Positions 7,953 to 13,637 are shown, counted from the stretch's first letter. The stretch is DNA of 13,673 nucleotides from an uncultured Methylophilus sp. (GCA_936943315.1 CAKZJM010000247.1:1-13673), one strand, 5' to 3'. Numbers and translations: made by a program. The notes: generated by a model not told the origin, from the sequence alone.

Positions 7953-8180
7953 ATGAATACTCAAGCAAACAATCCATTACATGCCATCACGCTTGAGAAA
8001 ATCGTTGTTGCGCTGGTAGATCATTACGGCTGGGACAAACTTGCGCAGAAGGTGAATATCAACTGCTTTAAAAGCGATCCTTCGGTGAAGTCTAGCTTGA
8101 AGTTTTTACGCAAAACGCCGTGGGCGAGAACAGAGGTTGAAAATTTGTATCTGGCGACTTTTGCTAAACATCGTGATTGA
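7953..8180 (+). CDS. VF530-family (DUF2132) small DNA-binding protein
   Basis: A 75-residue protein with the complete VF530/DUF2132 domain. The family signatures are NNPLHAITLEKIVVALVDHY (residues 7-26), GWDKLAQKVNINCFKSDPSV, and the C-terminal KFLRKTPWARTEVENLY. A structure from Vibrio showed a small helical, probably DNA-binding fold; the biological role is unknown. It starts 27 bases after the MutT-like gene on the same strand and may be read through from it. No good Shine-Dalgarno precedes the ATG. It is convergent with the copper chaperone gene, with 37 bases between them and no hairpin that I can see. Family membership is confident; function is open. Confidence 0.88.
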   Translation: MNTQANNPLHAITLEKIVVALVDHYGWDKLAQKVNINCFKSDPSVKSSLKFLRKTPWARTEVENLYLATFAKHRD

Positions 8181-8217
8181 CAGCGAGTGACCGATTAACC
8201 GTCTACAGGGAGTTGAA

Positions 8218-8664
8218 TCAGGGAGCGGCTTTTACTGGCATGGTGATGAACTGGTCTGTGATCTTGCCTTGTTTGTCTTTAAAGCACAGCCTGAACTTCA
8301 CCTGCTCGCCAGCTTTAAACGGCGCGGGCAATTCAAACAACATCAAGTGCAGCCCACCAGGGGCTAGTTTCACCGGCTTACCGGCAGGGACAGGCAGTTC
8401 TTCCATACTGCGCATTTTCATGATGCCGTTTTGCATGGTCATGCTATGCATTTCTACGCTGCCAGCACGCTCTGTTTCGACGTAGACCAAGGTCACATCT
8501 TGCGCACTGGATAAGGTGATGTAAGCGGCGCCGACCGATTGTCCAGGGTTGGAGACACGCACCCAGGCATCGGTCAGTTTGACTTCTGCCTGGGCGATGC
8601 CCAGCCAGCCGGCGAGGCAAACAACACTGATAAAGCGCAATAAAGAATGTGTGTTTTTAAGCAT
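8218..8664 (-). CDS. Periplasmic copper chaperone PCu(A)C
   Basis: Exported copper(I)-binding protein that helps deliver copper to the CuA/CuB sites of cytochrome oxidase. The 148 residues begin with a Sec signal peptide: charged start, hydrophobic core about 10-22, and a probable AQA cleavage site near residue 26. The full copper motif H-x10-M-x21-H-x-M is present exactly as H73, M84, H106 and M108. The start is 20 bases downstream of the yacG stop on the same strand, so it probably sits at the end of the pilD-coaE-zapD-yacG transcript. No Sco-like partner or oxidase gene is in the window, so its usual functional partners must lie elsewhere. Confidence 0.93.
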   Translation of the reverse strand: MLKNTHSLLRFISVVCLAGWLGIAQAEVKLTDAWVRVSNPGQSVGAAYITLSSAQDVTLVYVETERAGSVEMHSMTMQNGIMKMRSMEELPVPAGKPVKLAPGGLHLMLFELPAPFKAGEQVKFRLCFKDKQGKITDQFITMPVKAAP

Positions 8665-8684
8665 GGCTGATGATCCAGGTGAGC

Positions 8685-8876
8685 CTATTCAGGCTCATAC
8701 AAGTCAGGGGGAGTGCTATCGGGAATACGGAATTTCTCAGTGGCCCAATCACCGAGGTCTACCAGTTTGCAACGCTCGCTGCAAAATGGCCGGTATGGAT
8801 TCGCGGTAGAGTACTCCGTGGTTTCACCGCAAGAGGGACAAGCCACCTTGCGCACTTTGGTAGCAGGCTGTGTCAA
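8685..8876 (-). CDS. yacG: DNA gyrase inhibitor YacG (zinc protein)
   Basis: Small zinc protein that binds GyrB and inhibits gyrase. The 63 residues hold four zinc ligands in the family pattern: C13 and C16 in ACPSCGE, and C32 and C36 in RPFCSERCKLVDLGDWA (29-45). The acidic C-terminal tail (IPDSTPPDLYEPE) is also typical. The most upstream start is TTG at 8874-8876, which overlaps the zapD stop as TTGA and has GGAG about ten bases before it. In-frame GTG codons at residues 8 and 11 are alternatives, so the exact N-terminus is uncertain. The overlap with zapD implies translational coupling. Confidence 0.9.
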   Translation of the reverse strand: MTQPATKVRKVACPSCGETTEYSTANPYRPFCSERCKLVDLGDWATEKFRIPDSTPPDLYEPE

Positions 8877-9646
8877 TTGTGGCCTGCTCCGGTAAAGTTA
8901 CAGATAATCATCTTGAACGAAATGTCTTGCTCGCAACCCTTGGGCCGCTGCACAAAATCCAGTTTCTGGAAACGGATGTTGATGGCATATTTGTTGGCAC
9001 TCACCTCAGGAAAACATTCGTCGTGATCTATCTCGATCCGCAACAATTGCGCCGGTTTATGGCCTGATAACTGCTGCTGGTAAGCACCGTGGTGAGCGAC
9101 CAGTGATAATACCTGGCCGCTTCCGCGCAACAATTGCAGAATCATGCGGATAGCCTCATACATAGGCATCAATTTGACGAGCCATTGGTCAAAGTCGCTC
9201 TTGCGACGTTCTGCACCGAGGTATAGCCAATGCCGGTAGGAGGGCAAGTCAAACTCGCAGACCCCGCCGGGGATACTGGTGCGCTGCTTGACGCTCATGA
9301 GCCAGTCGTTATCGCGCAATGACTGTCCAAGCTTTTGATGGTCAGAGCGTAATGCGGTTGCGCAACGATCAAGGCTGGACAGGGTGCTGGCCAGTGCTTG
9401 TTGGTCGATATTGGGATTATTTTGCAGGAAAGAAAGTTGCACTTTGTGCCTGTCCAGCTCTTGCAGCAGGTCAACTTTTAGATCCCCGCGGTCAATCAGG
9501 TCAAGGACTTGCAACATGGAAATCAGCGCCACATGATGACTGATTTCATGCCCAATCTCAATGTGGTGCAGCATTTTGAAGAACAAATCTTCCAGGCGGA
9601 GATAAGTTCTGATGCGCTCGTTAAATGGAAACTCGTAGCTCGACAC
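8873..9646 (-). CDS. zapD: Cell division protein ZapD
   Basis: FtsZ-associated protein (formerly YacF/DUF1342) that cross-links FtsZ filaments and stabilises the Z-ring. The 257 residues match the family length. Recognisable segments are YEFPFNERIRTYLRLEDLF (4-22), the helical HxxxALISMLQVLDLIDRGDLK region (about 38-57), IPGGVCEFDLPSYRHWL (125-141) and the C-terminal KYAINIRFQKLD near 218-229. The start codon is GTG at 9644-9646, with AAGG about six to nine bases upstream; no earlier in-frame start fits the homology. It sits between coaE and yacG, the conserved order in beta and gamma groups, and overlaps yacG by four bases. Confidence 0.94.
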   Translation of the reverse strand: MSSYEFPFNERIRTYLRLEDLFFKMLHHIEIGHEISHHVALISMLQVLDLIDRGDLKVDLLQELDRHKVQLSFLQNNPNIDQQALASTLSSLDRCATALRSDHQKLGQSLRDNDWLMSVKQRTSIPGGVCEFDLPSYRHWLYLGAERRKSDFDQWLVKLMPMYEAIRMILQLLRGSGQVLSLVAHHGAYQQQLSGHKPAQLLRIEIDHDECFPEVSANKYAINIRFQKLDFVQRPKGCEQDISFKMIICNFTGAGHN

Positions 9647-9667
9647 GGCAGCCTTTTCTGTCAGCTG

Positions 9668-9682
9668 ATACTTGAAAAGTAT
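9668..9682. repeat. Small inverted repeat between coaE and zapD
   Basis: ATACTT (9668-9673) and AAGTAT (9677-9682) form a 6-bp inverted repeat around GAA, in the 69-base gap between coaE and zapD. It is followed on the + side by a weaker TGAAA/TTTCA pair (9701-9714). On the - strand it lies just upstream of the zapD ribosome site. It may be an attenuating hairpin or an operator; nothing in the sequence decides. Confidence 0.3.
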
Positions 9683-9715
9683 GCAATAAAAGCCTGATTA
9701 TGAAACCCTTTTCAT

Positions 9716-10318
9716 TCACTGGCAAGTTTTAGAGAAATTTTTATGAAACTCTAGCACTTTTTCCTGCAATTTATCTAATGTCTGATCGTTTGTAATGACC
9801 GAATCGGCGATGGTTAAACGCTCTTCACGGCTACTTTGCGCGGAGATCATGGCTTGCGCCATGGTTTCAGATAACTGGCTACGTTGCACCACCCGCGTCA
9901 ATTGCGTCTGCTCATCGCAATCAACCACCAGCACGTGGTCAACGCTGTGCCAATCATCGCGGCTTTCTACCAGTAGCGGAATCGCCAGGACCACATAGTC
10001 ATGCGCCGAATTGCGCTCGATCTGGCGCATGGCTTCAGCGCGGATCGCAGGATGCATGATCTGGTTCAGTTGGTCCAGGGCATCCGGCTCGGCAAATACC
10101 AGCTCGCGCAGCCTGGCGCGGTTTAATCTGCCATCTGCTTCAAACATCTCATCGCCAAACGTTGCCCGTACGGCATGCATGGCGGCACTGCCGGGGGCGC
10201 TCATCTCATGTGCGATCTGGTCGAGATCTACCACTGGGACGCCCAAAGCAGTAAAGCACTTGCACACCTCGGTTTTACCGCTGCCTATGCCGCCAGTGAC
10301 GGCTACCAGTTTGCTCAT
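9716..10318 (-). CDS. coaE: Dephospho-CoA kinase
   Basis: Last step of coenzyme A biosynthesis: ATP-dependent phosphorylation of the 3'-hydroxyl of dephospho-CoA. The 200 residues carry the P-loop TGGIGSGKT (8-16), the conserved DLDQIAHEM (31-39), QLNQIMHPAIR (83-93), the lid-side IPLLVESR (113-120) and the C-terminal RSQLSETMAQAMISAQ (146-161) followed by ADSVITND. All are standard for the family. The ATG overlaps the pilD stop as ATGA (10315-10318), so it is translationally coupled to pilD. The pilD-coaE-zapD order is one of the best conserved neighbourhoods in beta/gammaproteobacteria. Confidence 0.96.
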   Translation of the reverse strand: MSKLVAVTGGIGSGKTEVCKCFTALGVPVVDLDQIAHEMSAPGSAAMHAVRATFGDEMFEADGRLNRARLRELVFAEPDALDQLNQIMHPAIRAEAMRQIERNSAHDYVVLAIPLLVESRDDWHSVDHVLVVDCDEQTQLTRVVQRSQLSETMAQAMISAQSSREERLTIADSVITNDQTLDKLQEKVLEFHKNFSKTCQ

Positions 10319-11187
10319 GGCACCAGATAATAAGCGGCCAGGGATTGGCCATAGAATAAGGCCGCAATGCCACCCAAAGCCAGGAACGGACCAAAGGGGA
10401 TGGCTGTTTGCCGGGTTTTACCTTTGAGCAAGATCAAGCCTATGCCAATAACGCTGCCAACGACAGAACTTAGTAAAATCACAGCCGGAAGCAATTGCCA
10501 GCCAAACCAGGCACCAATCGCAGCCAGAAGTTTGAAGTCGCCATACCCCATGCCCTCTTTGCCGGTGACCAGTTTAAAGAGCCAATAAACGGACCACAAC
10601 ACCAGGTAACCCGCCATGGCGCCCACCACGGCTGAAGTGAGATCGGTAAAACCGTACTTGATATTCAATAATAGCCCCAGCCACAACAAGGGCAATGTAA
10701 TGTCATCTGGCAGCAACTGGGTATCAAAGTCGATAAAGGTCAGCGCCACCAGTGCAAACACAAACACCAGGGCAAATACAGTGAGCATGCTGTATCCGTA
10801 TTGAACGCCAACCGCCAGTGACAACAAGCCAGTCAGCATCTCAACCAGCGGATAACGGATAGAAATGGGCGTCTTACAAGCCTTGCAACGGCCGCGCAGA
10901 AACAGGTAACTGATGACGGGGATATTTTCAATTGCCGTGATCTGGTGCCCACAATGCGGACATGCAGAGCGTGGCACCACCAGGTTATATTTAGGGAGTT
11001 CAGGTGCAGCTTGGCCTTGCAAGTCCAGGCAGCTGGCCTGCCACTCGCGCTCCATCATTTTGGGCAGCCGGTGGATCACCACATTGAGAAAACTGCCCAC
11101 CACCAAACCAAATACCAGACAAACGGTTTGCAAGAAATGTGGCTGCGTGCGTAATAAGCTTAAAACAGGCTCAAGGATTTCTGACAT
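10315..11187 (-). CDS. pilD: Prepilin peptidase / N-methyltransferase PilD
   Basis: Inner-membrane aspartic protease that cleaves type IV prepilins after the leader glycine and N-methylates the new N-terminus. With the ATG at 11187 the protein is 290 residues. It shows GLVVGSFLNVVIHRLP (27-42), the zinc-type cysteines C76/C79 and C101/C104, and the catalytic aspartates D153 in TFIDFD and D217 in GMGYGDFK. About eight hydrophobic segments follow the cysteine domain. An in-frame ATG at 11226 would add 13 residues that do not fit the family start, so the internal ATG is preferred. It leads the pilD-coaE-zapD-yacG operon. pilB and pilC, which often precede it, are not here. Confidence 0.95.
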   Translation of the reverse strand: MSEILEPVLSLLRTQPHFLQTVCLVFGLVVGSFLNVVIHRLPKMMEREWQASCLDLQGQAAPELPKYNLVVPRSACPHCGHQITAIENIPVISYLFLRGRCKACKTPISIRYPLVEMLTGLLSLAVGVQYGYSMLTVFALVFVFALVALTFIDFDTQLLPDDITLPLLWLGLLLNIKYGFTDLTSAVVGAMAGYLVLWSVYWLFKLVTGKEGMGYGDFKLLAAIGAWFGWQLLPAVILLSSVVGSVIGIGLILLKGKTRQTAIPFGPFLALGGIAALFYGQSLAAYYLVP

Positions 11188-11385
11188 GATACCGATAACA
11201 AAGTTAAGGTTGCTGCATGATCTCATCGTTAATGCAAGTAAGCAAGGCTAAAAGACCGCAAAACCCGTTTAAAAGCTGCTTTTTCCGTCTTGAAAACCAC
11301 TTGCCTGTCACCATTTATGTGTAAGATGGGAATAGCACTCCAGCCGAGTGACTTCGCATCAATTTTCAAGTGAAGGAAGTTGCCT
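11188..11385. promoter_or_regulatory. Divergent region between pilD and the acidic hypothetical gene
   Basis: These 198 bases must hold promoters for the leftward pilD operon and the rightward gene at 11386. For the latter, TTGCCT (11301-11306) and TAAGAT (11322-11327) with a 15-base spacer are a weak sigma70 candidate. AAGGAAG at 11373-11379 is a good ribosome site. A short palindrome AAAAGC-T-GCTTTT lies at 11271-11283. I could not identify the pilD promoter. There is no remnant of pilC. Confidence 0.3.
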
Positions 11386-11790
11386 ATGTCTGACCAAATC
11401 AAATTTACGCCACCGACTGAAGTCGAATTAAACCAGGTTGAGCATCCTGCCTGGGATGAGCCCGTGATTTGCCGTGTAGAAGTCGACTTACCCGGATGGC
11501 TGACCAAACTGACCGGACAATCACATTGGGAGGTTTACAGCGAAGAAGAAGAGGAAAACTGCATCAGCTTTGCCATGCGCTCTTCACACACGGGTAGCCT
11601 GCACAAAGCGGCGACTGCCAAAAAAGTCGATGACGATATGCAAGCCGAAGTCACGCTTTATCATAACGGCTACGCGGTGGTGGATGTAGACGGGAAGTCA
11701 TTGTTTGACGGTGCGCTGACCAACGCCACCAATGATTGCGCCCGCTTGAGTTACTACCATATGAGCGGTGAGCCCATCGCGCTGAACTGA
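11386..11790 (+). CDS. Acidic hypothetical protein, 134 residues
   Basis: I do not recognise this protein. It is soluble-looking, with no signal peptide and no membrane segment, and clearly acidic, with a Glu run at residues 53-57 (SEEEEENC). It has three cysteines (C29, C59, C118) and conserved-looking aromatic spots (AWDEP, PGWL, HWEVY, YYHM). The alternation of short hydrophobic stretches suggests a small beta-rich domain, but that is a guess. The ATG at 11386 is chosen over an in-frame TTG six bases earlier because AAGGAAG (11373-11379) is correctly spaced. It stands alone, divergent from pilD and convergent with ispB, and ends at a shared hairpin. It is probably a lineage-restricted gene; codon use looks like that of its neighbours. 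Confidence 0.85.
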   Translation: MSDQIKFTPPTEVELNQVEHPAWDEPVICRVEVDLPGWLTKLTGQSHWEVYSEEEEENCISFAMRSSHTGSLHKAATAKKVDDDMQAEVTLYHNGYAVVDVDGKSLFDGALTNATNDCARLSYYHMSGEPIALN

Positions 11791-11797
11791 TCTATCT

Positions 11798-11822
11798 CAG
11801 CCTGCCAGATGATGGCAGGCTG
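11798..11822. terminator. Hairpin between the acidic hypothetical gene and ispB
   Basis: A perfect 10-bp inverted repeat, CAGCCTGCCA (11798-11807) and TGGCAGGCTG (11813-11822), around a GATGA loop. It lies seven bases after one stop codon and five before the convergent ispB stop. The GC-rich stem and the position suit a shared terminator, but neither strand has a T-tract after the stem, so an intrinsic mechanism is uncertain. Confidence 0.55.
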
Positions 11823-11827
11823 CCTCA

Positions 11828-12811
11828 TTACTGCTGGCGATTGACTGAAAAATGTGCCAAATCCAGCAGGGCCTGTTTCGCAGGCGTCTGCGCAAATACA
11901 GACAAGGCTTCACAAGCCAGGTTAGCCTCTTTTTCTGCCACATCTCGCACGTAATCAAATGCTTTGACGGCATGCAGAATTTCCAGCACATTATCCAGTT
12001 GCGTTACCTGCCCTTCCAGCAAGGCTTGCTTAACTAAATCGGCCTGCGCAGCCGGCGCCTGTTGAATGGCATACAGCATGGGCAAGGTCACTTTACCTTC
12101 TGCCAGATCGTTGCCCAGGGTCTTGCCGATTTTTTCACTTTCACCCGTTAAATCCAGCACATCATCCACGAGTTGGAATGCAGTACCCAAATGCATGCCA
12201 TAGGTCGCCAAGGCCTCTTCTTGCTCAGCATTGGCCTGGCATTGCACTGCGCCTAAGCGCGTTGCAGCTTCAAACAGCTTAGCGGTTTTAAAGTGGATCA
12301 CTTGCAAATAGTCCTGCTCGCTCACGCCAATATTGCGCACATTGAGCAACTGCAGCACTTCACCTTCAGAAATGACATTGGTGGCATCGGCCAGAATTTC
12401 CATTACCCGCATGGTCTGCAACTTGACCATCATCTGGAATGCACGCGAATACAGAAAGTCACCCACCAGCACACTGGCAGGGTTTCCGTACACATGATTT
12501 GCAGTGGATTTACCACGGCGCAGCTCTGAAGCATCGACGACATCGTCATGTAACAGTGTTGCCGTGTGAATAAACTCGATAATCGCCGCCAGTTGATGAT
12601 GTGCCACAGACACGCCACCCGCTAGGTCTCCCGCCATCAATACCAAGGCGGGACGCAAACGCTTGCCTCCACTATGGATGATGTATTCTGAAATCTGATT
12701 TATCAGCGGAACTTGTGAAGATAATGACTGGCGGATGACTTCATCCACCTGCTGCATATCACTAGCAATACGCGACAAACAAGCATTGAGAGACACTGAA
12801 ATACCATGCAT
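11828..12811 (-). CDS. ispB: All-trans polyprenyl (octaprenyl) diphosphate synthase
   Basis: Makes the long isoprenoid side chain of ubiquinone by repeated condensation of isopentenyl diphosphate with an allylic diphosphate. The 327 residues match IspB. Key motifs are GGKRLRP (48-54), the first aspartate-rich motif LLHDDVVD (86-93, with D89, D90 and D93), RRGK (98-101), GEVLQL (150-155), and the second aspartate-rich motif LVDDVLD (214-220). The fifth residue before the first motif is a small alanine (A84), compatible with a long-chain product. C8 length is assumed from the bacterial group. The ATG at 12811 has no clear Shine-Dalgarno; a GTG at residue 6 is an alternative. The usual rplU-rpmA-obg neighbours are absent here. 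Confidence 0.94.
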   Translation of the reverse strand: MHGISVSLNACLSRIASDMQQVDEVIRQSLSSQVPLINQISEYIIHSGGKRLRPALVLMAGDLAGGVSVAHHQLAAIIEFIHTATLLHDDVVDASELRRGKSTANHVYGNPASVLVGDFLYSRAFQMMVKLQTMRVMEILADATNVISEGEVLQLLNVRNIGVSEQDYLQVIHFKTAKLFEAATRLGAVQCQANAEQEEALATYGMHLGTAFQLVDDVLDLTGESEKIGKTLGNDLAEGKVTLPMLYAIQQAPAAQADLVKQALLEGQVTQLDNVLEILHAVKAFDYVRDVAEKEANLACEALSVFAQTPAKQALLDLAHFSVNRQQ

Positions 12812-13057
12812 TGATTAAAACTGAAGCATACCATATCTGCACATCCTCCCGCCACGCCATCTATGGCTTGCAATCACAGTCGAGAGACCCTAATCATTTT
12901 CGCAGGGGTTGTTTTTTGGTTAATAGAAGTTTACATTTACATTGTTTGGTTTTTCTTGATGTTTCTTTTCAAAGAGAACCGGACCGATTATCTTCGGATA
13001 ATTCGACCTACGAGCGAGTAGGAAATTTACTTTTAAAAACGTTTTAGGAGATTAGTA
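12812..13057. promoter_or_regulatory. Leader region between ispB and the double-glycine peptide gene
   Basis: This is the longest gene-free stretch upstream of the peptide gene (246 bases). The half next to ispB is mixed in composition. The stretch from about 12909 to 12975 is strikingly T-rich, with two copies of TTTACA in tandem (12930-12941). A UUCG-capped hairpin follows at 12987-13002, and an excellent ribosome site AGGAG (13046-13050) lies seven bases before the ATG. No -35/-10 pair fits sigma70 well, so the promoter of the peptide gene is not assigned. The ispB promoter is likewise unclear. Confidence 0.4.
12981..13008 (+). promoter_or_regulatory. UUCG-tetraloop hairpin in the peptide gene 5' leader
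   Basis: ATTATC (12987-12992) pairs with GATAAT (12997-13002) around TTCG, giving the exceptionally stable C(UUCG)G cap in RNA. A G-U pair extends the stem, and GG (12981-12982) can pair with CC (13007-13008) across a small internal loop. It ends 37 bases before the AGGAG ribosome site. It may stabilise the mRNA 5' end or control translation. It is also possible that the GGATAAT half is part of a promoter. Confidence 0.45.
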
Positions 13058-13294
13058 ATGGCTATTCAAGAATTGAACCGTGTAGAAGTAGAAGCTGTTT
13101 CTGGTGGCGCTGTCGTCAACGTATCAGGAACTGTAGGTTCCTTGTTAGACGGCGTATCCGGCTTGTTAGGCGGCGTATTAACAGGCACTAAGGTGATTGT
13201 TGGTGCAGTTGGCAGCTTTCTGACAGGCTTGCCCGTCGTTGGCCCAGTTGTCGGCTCCGTACTCGGTTCCGTTGGTGGCGTCGTTTCACTCTAA
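13058..13294 (+). CDS. Double-glycine leader peptide with glycine-zipper core (bacteriocin-like)
   Basis: A 78-residue precursor. Residues 1-17 are a classic double-glycine leader: G16-G17 at -2/-1, V14 at -4, V11 at -7, E10 at -8 and L6 at -12, as recognised by C39-peptidase ABC exporters. The predicted mature peptide (18-78, 61 residues) has no cysteine, 15 glycines and 17 valines, and only one acidic (D31) and one basic (K45) residue. Glycines spaced every four residues form zippers at G35-G39-G43 and at G62-G66-G70-G74. This suits membrane insertion or amyloid-like aggregation, as in class II bacteriocins and the Caulobacter Cdz toxins. The ribosome site AGGAG is excellent. No exporter, protease or immunity gene is visible in the window. 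Toxic function is inference; the secretion signal is seen directly. Confidence 0.82.
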   Translation: MAIQELNRVEVEAVSGGAVVNVSGTVGSLLDGVSGLLGGVLTGTKVIVGAVGSFLTGLPVVGPVVGSVLGSVGGVVSL

Positions 13295-13311
13295 TTAACG
13301 CACCAAAATAT

Positions 13312-13329
13312 ATCCCGCGAAAGCGGGAT
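13312..13329 (+). terminator. GNRA-capped hairpin after the peptide gene
   Basis: ATCCCGC (13312-13318) and GCGGGAT (13323-13329) form a perfect 7-bp stem closed by a GAAA tetraloop, 17 bases after the peptide stop. No T-tract follows, so it is more likely an mRNA 3'-stabilising or attenuating element than a full terminator. Confidence 0.5.
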
Positions 13330-13348
13330 CATCAAAGCATTGGATGGC

Positions 13349-13390
13349 GTGGCGCTGCCATTGCCATTCATTGGCAGATTTATTCGCCAC
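13349..13390 (+). other. Bipartite stem-loop in the peptide gene 3' region
   Basis: GTGGCG-CTGCCA (13349-13360) pairs with TGGCAG (13372-13377) and CGCCAC (13385-13390). The two 6-bp helices are separated on one side only by a 7-base bulge (ATTTATT), with an 11-base apical loop. Twelve uninterrupted bases on one arm matched in two blocks on the other is more than expected by chance. With the hairpins on either side it could make a structured 3' UTR or a small RNA. Confidence 0.4.
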
Positions 13391-13430
13391 CCGATCTATC
13401 TGTTAATCAGCCGATTGAGGTGCGCAAAAG

Positions 13431-13468
13431 AAAAAACCGATTAAGCTTTTACACTTAATCGGTTTTTT
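13431..13468. terminator. Strong bidirectional Rho-independent terminator
   Basis: A perfect 15-bp inverted repeat (13431-13445 and 13454-13468) with core CCGATTAAG/CTTAATCGG and an 8-base loop. Runs of A on one side and T on the other give a T-tract on either strand. It sits five bases beyond the 3' end of the leftward tRNA gene and downstream of the rightward peptide gene, so it can end both transcripts. Confidence 0.9.
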
Positions 13469-13472
13469 TATT

Positions 13473-13549
13473 TGGCGCGCCCGGAGCGATTCGAACGCCC
13501 GACCCTTTGGTTCGTAGCCAAATACTCTATCCAACTGAGCTACGGGCGC
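13473..13549 (-). tRNA. tRNA-Arg (anticodon ACG)
   Basis: A 77-nt cloverleaf. The acceptor stem GCGCCCG pairs with CGGGCGC, followed by the discriminator G and an encoded CCA. The D-stem is GCTC/GAGT (one G-U pair). The anticodon stem TTTGG/CCAAA holds the loop CTACGAA, giving anticodon ACG, normally edited to ICG to read CGU, CGC and CGA. The variable loop is GGGTC, and the T-arm GGGCG-TTCGAAT-CGCTC has one G-U pair. It has its own promoter upstream and a strong terminator immediately downstream, so it is probably a single-gene transcription unit. Confidence 0.97.
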
Positions 13550-13554
13550 CAAGG

Positions 13555-13573
13555 TTTGTTGCAATGCAACAAA
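13555..13573. repeat. Near-perfect palindrome in the tRNA-Arg leader
   Basis: TTTGTTGCA (13555-13563) and TGCAACAAA (13565-13573) are perfect 9-bp arms around a single A. The palindrome lies between the -10 box and the mature 5' end of the tRNA and overlaps the expected transcription start near 13573. It could be an operator or a leader hairpin that affects RNase P processing. Confidence 0.5.
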
Positions 13574-13579
13574 AACAGC

Positions 13580-13588
13580 ATTATAACA
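13580..13588 (-). promoter_or_regulatory. Extended -10 promoter of tRNA-Arg
   Basis: On the - strand the sequence reads TGTTATAAT: a consensus TATAAT -10 box (13580-13585) with the TGn extension (13586-13588). No good -35 box lies 16-18 bases upstream, which is typical of extended -10 promoters. Transcription would start near 13573, about 24 bases before the mature tRNA. Confidence 0.7.
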
Positions 13589-13637
13589 CTATTTTAAGCT
13601 TTGTGGCGGTGCTAAATGACATTCAGCAACCAGTTAA

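Noticed and set aside
11229..11507. Leftward 92-codon open frame upstream of pilD
   Set aside because: It overlaps the acidic hypothetical gene, which has a good ribosome site, and shows no recognisable domain or pilC similarity.
12887..12917. ACCC...GGGT followed by a T-run, a possible terminator
   Set aside because: The stem is only about four pairs, and no rightward gene upstream needs terminating here.
12811..13047. Rightward 78-codon frame between ispB and the peptide gene, a possible immunity gene
   Set aside because: It has no ribosome site, the composition is mixed and Ser/His/Arg-rich, and it has no membrane segment. The T-rich leader and hairpin explain the region better.
13340..13444. 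Frame from TTG 13340 as an annotated gene
   Set aside because: It lacks a ribosome site, overlaps hairpins and ends inside a terminator, so it is listed only as a low-interest observation.
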